In this document: in pieces, positions 59,348 through 64,000 of the stretch
Layout of the letters: each line of letters begins with the position of its first letter
How positions within the stretch are numbered: the stretch's first letter is position 1
Assembly: GCF_009730915.1 (NCBI RefSeq)
Contig: NC_052475.1
Span: 27,279,016-27,343,015 of the forward strand
DNA length: 64,000 bases
Reading direction: 5' to 3'
Source of the DNA: Dioscorea cayenensis subsp. rotundata
Lineage: Eukaryota; Streptophyta; Magnoliopsida; Dioscoreales; Dioscoreaceae
The notes under the pieces: model-generated
Database searches by the model: none
The model's input: only the letters and a program-made list of their open reading frames with translations
Told to the model about the DNA's origin: nothing
Translations under genes and position numbers: made by a program

Positions 59348-59737
59348 GGGGGCGTTCATTTCAGGGAAAGTAGGGGGAAGGGAGAGGAAATGGTCTGACT
59401 TCCCCCATTTTTGGTGTTCATTTGTGCTGAAGTGGGGGAAGTGAAGTGGCACTTCCCCCACTTCCGACTGAAGTGGATTTTGAATTAAGCCCATTTCAGT
59501 ATTTTTTTTACTGAATAGAAAGTGAGTCAATCTATAAAAACTAACTTATTTTCACTTCTAAAGTCTTTTTTGAACTCATAGAACTTTATCCAACACCTAT
59601 ATCCTTCGATTCTATTCTCACTTTCTGACTAATGAACACAGAAGTCCTGGAAGTGATATCACGTCCCCCCGCTTCAGGGAAGTGGCACTTCTTTCACTTC
59701 CTGACTTTCCCTCACTTACAGTGAAATGAACGCCCAT
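59348..59737. mobile_element. Tourist-like (PIF/Harbinger) MITE, 390 bp
   Basis: The left end GGGGGCGTTCATTTCAGGGA pairs with the right end, which reads ATGGGCGTTCATTTCACTGT on the other strand. Subterminal GAAGTGGGGGAAGTGAAGTG words recur in inverted form on the right (CACTTCTTTCACTTCC). TTA flanks both ends (59345-59347 and 59738-59740), the target duplication of PIF/Harbinger elements. No transposase. Confidence 0.75.
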
Positions 59738-59740
59738 TTA

Positions 59741-60430
59741 CTGTATACTGAATTCCCTTTAAAGGAGTCATGTTTTTCATCTTGTATAATTTACCATTAT
59801 GGAATATATTATTTTGAGCACACTAACTGATGCACCAGTGCTTATCTTCTTTGTTAAATAAAAAAATTAAAAAAAAAAAACTTTTTAACCCAACAACCTG
59901 CTCTTTTTGGTTTAATTTTTTGTTTTCTTGCCACACATTATTTTTGGTTAGGATGTGAAGTATCAATTTTTCAGAGTAAAATTTTTTGTTTGACCATTTT
60001 AACAACTACATGCTAAAATCTTAACTACTCGCCCCCTATCTATGAATTCAAAAAGAATAGGAGAACATGGACTCCCTGTATTTTTTTTATTTTTTAATAA
60101 TATCTATATATATCTACTTTAAAAATTTTTATAATCTTTTTAGAATACGCCAACTGACAATATTTTTTTAAATAATAATAATAAAAAAACGAATATGAAG
60201 AACAAGACAGAGCTATATGTAAAAAACAAAATAATTAATAGACTTGTAAGAAATTAAAAAATAAAAAATAAAAAAAAATTATTATAAGCATTGTTTGGAG
60301 TGAGAACTCAACCATTGCTCATACACCAACATCAATAATTCCTTTGCAAACGCATCATTTTCTAATTCCCCCCTACTTTTTATATTAATTTATATATATC
60401 ATCTTTGACCAGGAAAAGTATAAACCAAAA
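59741..60430. other. Intergenic promoter-side DNA
   Basis: AT-rich, no gene seen. It leads into the promoter and leader of the At2g33490-like gene. TTATATATATC near 60392 is a possible TATA element for it. Confidence 0.4.
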
Positions 60431-60440
60431 TCCAAGAAAA

Positions 60441-60465
60441 GAGAGAGAGAGAGAGAGAGAGAGAG
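60441..60465. repeat. (GA)n tract in the leader of the At2g33490-like gene
   Basis: About 12 GA units, about 130 bases before the start codon, followed by CT-rich leader sequence. A second GA-type leader in this window besides that at 49944. Confidence 0.9.
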
Positions 60466-60593
60466 GTTGCTGTTCTTCTTCATCTTCTTCTCTCCTTCGA
60501 CAATCCTTAAGCTTTAGGGCATGCAGAAGAGCTTTTTAGTACCAGTTCTCCAATCTGCTTCTCTGGAACTTGAGGCTTGAATTTGGTGAAGAG

Positions 60594-63500
60594 ATGAAGT
60601 CTTCTCTGAAGAAGCTGACGGGATTTAGCCTCCATAAGAGTGATCCGAAGGAGAAGAAGGGGCGACAGACTCTGGGCAAGTTTGATGAACTCGTTCAGGC
60701 TTCCCAGGTACTTCTGCGGCACTTGAAATGGAGGTCTCTCACGCCCTTTTTCTGTTTGAATTTCTGGATTTGTTTTCAATCTGTTCTCTCTCTGTTTAAT
60801 TGGCTCAAATCTTTGATTTTTCTTGATAATATACCTTGTGTTAGTATGCCCAGTAAGCAAGTCCTCTAATTATGCTTTTTTTTTTTCAATTGGTGATGGA
60901 ATTATAGTTATATGGTTTTGAATTGGAACTGGGGAAGTGATTGATGAGTTTCATATGTTGTGTATGCTATAGATCTTCTTCTCATGTTAAAAGATGAAAT
61001 TTTTATGCTTATTTGGTGATCTGTGAATTTTGCTTACCTGAAATTGGAATGCAGCTTGTATGCCCAGTGTTCTGACTGTCGTTTATACTTGATTTTGTGT
61101 ATTCTGGTGTTCAGTCAAATGAAAAATCCCCCAAATTTGTCAAGTGGAAGGATAGGGTTTGCTCATCCTATTCAGGATAATTTGGATGGTACTGATTTGT
61201 CTTTGACCAGAACAAAGCGATACTTTTGTTTTATGTAATAGGATGCTTGAATCACTGAATAGACAGCCTGATCAAAGTCAAAGTGCAAATATTTCAAGCC
61301 AATGCTTACCAGAAGAAATAGCTTTAATGGTCATTATGGTTGAATTTCGGGAATTTTCACGTGATCAAAGTCTTTTTGTTTGAACTCTGAATGCTAATCA
61401 ATGTGATTTGAAATTTAAAACAAATCCCTCTATGCTATACCTTGAGGGTGATTTGATTTGAGATTCTCATCTGATTCTTGATTTTTTTTTTTTTTAAACC
61501 AAAATTTCTATTATAATGAAAATTAAATATCAGAAAAAACTTTTGTTTGTTTGTTTGACTTTGAAGAGGTGCATTGTTTGAGATAGAGCAAAACGGGAGT
61601 CTCTTTTTCCTCATGTAAGTCACCAAAGCAAAAATAGAATTTTCCAGTAGAAGAGCAACCTGGGCCCCTGAATGCTTGCCATGATTTTCATCCTGGCGAA
61701 GATTTTTTTTTTTTTTTTATTGTTGTTATTATTATTAATTATGATTTATATGAGAACGACAGGTAAAGGGGAAAAAATAGATAAAGCTTATATCCATGAT
61801 TATGATTTATGGCATAAATACAATTTTTTCATAAGGACATCAAGCACCATTTTACATCGTCAAAGACGGCATGTATGGTACTACGGTCTAGCAACTAACT
61901 TTATTCTTTACTTGCAACTTCTTTATCTTACAGTCATTTCTTATCATGAGAAGCTTACTTTTCCTCTCCATATTTTCCATTTTTTTGTGCTTGAAAGTGT
62001 TATTCAATTATTCAAATGCTTAAGCCGCAAAAGTTGACCAAGATATTTTTCTCTTTTTCAATAGTTTCTATACTCTGATCTGATTCTTGACTTCATACTC
62101 ATGTTTTTCATTTGTTTAGGATCTGCAAGACATTAGGAACTGCTATGATACCTTACTTTCAGCAGCGGCTGCCACTGCAAATGGTGCCTATGGTATCTGG
62201 TTCTACTTCTTGGTTTTAACACTTGTTCACTTGTTCAGAAAAACCTTCTGTACTGTTATTAAGTGCTGAAGTTTAAGAAATTTATGGCCAATAGATGTTC
62301 TTCTCTTATGCCATAATGATCCATTAAACTAATTGTTAATTGACAACCATATTACCTTTTGCTATTTTTTTTTTCAATATTATTTTCCACTCTCTAAAGA
62401 CTGCTAATTTCTGTAAATCACTCGATTGATAAATTAAAAAAGTATTATTTTACTGTATAATATCATTTAAATGTCTTAGTTTTATATGCTTTAACAAATC
62501 ACTTTCAATCATTTCATTTCTCATTGATAAGCTTCACCTTTTCCAATTGAGTTTTGAAAGAAATGTGATTGTGATTGTGATATATGAAACTACATAAAAT
62601 CCATTGATGATATGTACTTTTGAATTTCTTCTTTGTTTTCTCAGAGGTTATATGTTTATTGCATAATTTTCGTTAGGTTCTTAGATTGAATTTTGATATG
62701 TAATTGGTCACAATCGCATAATTCATGCCCTATTTCAATCCACTCCTGAATTTAGCTAATAATTATATATGCATCGTTGTGTCTGTTTCTAAGAAAGTCT
62801 TTCATAAACATTCGTATTCTTGCAGAGTTCTCTATATACCTGAAGGAGATGGGTGACTGTTTGCTTAAGAGAACTTCACTGAATGATGACGAGGGAAATG
62901 GTGAAGACCTTGAACCTTTTCTCTTGCAAGATATTGAGTAATTGCATGCATGCATGCATTTCATAATTTTACTTCGAGAATAGGAGTAATTACTTTGATA
63001 ATTTGTTATGAACATAATTTTGAAAATAAAAATAAGGTAAGTCCAAAGTTTTCATACTTTCCATCTGTTAATGGTATCATAGAAGATTTGGCCAATTGTA
63101 ACATAAAGGTTTTCCTAGCTAACTCCTTTGCATTGTCTTTTTTGGCTGAACTTTGTGAACAACAAAGTAATCATACTTTGAAATGTAGTGTTTTGCTAAA
63201 ACTTTGTTTTGACAAACTGAAATGTACTATGAGCCACCCCATATTTGTTGGTTGAATTAATCCTCTTCTTGTATTAATGTTTGGATGGCTTTTATGTATG
63301 CAGAGAATGCTTTATCAATGTTGGGCAAAGCACAATATGAGCTTCAGAAACTTTTGGATACCTATGTAAGTATTAATTGCTAAGACCTATTAATTTAGAT
63401 ACTTGCAAAAATTTTCTGAAGTAAACCATTGAGCGGTTCCAAATTGACTTCTCAGCGCGGCCATGTCACCCAAACTATTACAAACCCTTCAGAGTCTCTC

Positions 63501-64000
63501 ATTAAGGAGCTTCAATTAGTGGAGGTTTGCCCTTAATATTCTCCTCTTTTATTTTCTAAAGTTTGACTGGTGTTTAATTGTGGTACTTTCCTTTCTGAAT
63601 AATGGACAGCATGAGTAGCCTTAAATATTTGGTTCCTGGTGCTTCTCATTTAAACTATTAAGTGATAAATGTTGTTTGAAAGGTTTATTTATCAATCTAT
63701 CCTGAAAACAAGGTGTTATTTGCCTGCATTGTTTGCTAGATGACTGCTGTAGAATATTGCAAACAGTCAGTTGTTCTCTAAATGCAACCAAGAAAAACTA
63801 GAATGTTTTGAACTGTGTTAGATGATCTCTTCTTATGGTCCTGTGATGCATTAATTCACTCAGAGAATTACAACTTGGGCTGGAGATCCCTTTTTTTTGG
63901 TGGCAAACAGGTGGGCTTTGTATGGATGATCAGAAAGCCTCCTTAACATTGAGAAAATTTCTGCTTTCTTCTTTTCCTTGGCACGCTATGTTACATGAAT
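60594..64000 (+). CDS. At2g33490-like protein (BAR-type domain, Hyp-rich tail family), 5' part only
   Basis: Five exons are visible: 60594-60707, 62120-62192, 62826-62900, 63304-63365 and 63456-63524, encoding the first 131 residues; the gene continues past the right edge. The protein begins MKSSLKKLTGFSLHKSDPKE, then LGKFDELVQASQDLQDIRNC, AAAATANGAYEFSIYLKEMG, LMLGK-like SMLGKAQYELQKLLDTY and RGHVTQTITNPSESLIKELQ. These are the signature stretches of the plant family annotated as uncharacterised protein At2g33490, whose N-terminal half forms a helical BAR-like membrane-binding domain and whose C-terminal half is Pro/Ser-rich. A role in membrane shaping or trafficking is inferred from the fold. 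All five joins are in phase and GT-AG. The last 470 bases of the window are intron. Confidence 0.88.

Noticed and set aside
1-64000. CRISPR arrays, operons, bacterial or viral gene clusters
   Set aside because: Nothing with regular spacer-repeat structure or polycistronic layout is present; the window is ordinary plant nuclear DNA.

Overview
The window is nuclear DNA from a flowering plant. The evidence is split genes with GT-AG introns, plant-specific families (SWEET, NAC, plant DRB, At2g33490-like, At3g26950-like), AT-rich intergenic DNA full of (AT)n tracts, and several short inverted-repeat transposons. A non-grass monocot seems possible from the look of the proteins, but this is only an impression. 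No bacterial, organellar, rRNA, tRNA or CRISPR content was recognised.

Layout from left to right: an RPRD/CREPT-type CID protein (minus, CDS 1114-4210, 5' leader to about 6670); a type II membrane glycosyltransferase-like protein of the At3g26950 family (minus, 7639-12066); a clade III SWEET sugar transporter (minus, 12987-14772); a tandem array of hairpin-bearing units with one nested transposon (about 15600-17945); a long AT-rich gap with a LINE tail; a DRB2-like double-stranded RNA-binding protein (plus, 23756-25220); a gap with a LINE scrap and a probable first exon of an unassigned minus-strand gene (about 28480); a 491-bp MITE with exact 9-bp target duplications (30463-30953); a glycerophosphodiester phosphodiesterase (plus, 31365-34186); a gap with a SINE flanked by an 18-bp duplication (35796-36029); a NAC083/VNI2-like transcription factor (plus, 42209-43070); a perfect 150-bp tandem duplication (45108-45407); three phase-compatible exons of an unassigned minus-strand gene (46006-47102); a 78-residue conserved small protein (minus, 47864-49943); the U3 snoRNP protein UTP7/WDR46 (plus, 51868-55455); a small MGC-start protein (plus, 56503-57258); a pseudogene of the mitochondrial pyruvate dehydrogenase E1 beta subunit (57503-58806); a Tourist-like MITE (59348-59737); and the 5' part of an At2g33490-like BAR-type protein that runs off the right edge.

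The genes are unrelated single-copy-style plant genes, not an operon or cluster. They cover transcription termination (CID protein), ribosome biogenesis (UTP7), small-RNA biology (DRB), sugar export (SWEET), phospholipid turnover (GDPD), senescence/vascular transcription (NAC) and membrane biology. Exon structures were built by hand from reading frame, splice consensus and remembered family sequence. The multi-exon models close in phase with family-like lengths: CID protein 512 aa, glycosyltransferase-like 559 aa, SWEET 278 aa, DRB 414 aa, GDPD 371 aa, NAC 228 aa, UTP7 553 aa.

The points most worth a second look are two apparent GC-AG introns in one gene, the hairpin tandem array with its dated nested insertion, the decayed PDH E1 beta copy downstream of the MGC-start gene, and the unassigned exons at 46-47 kb and 26-28.5 kb. 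I did not find a clearly new multi-gene system.
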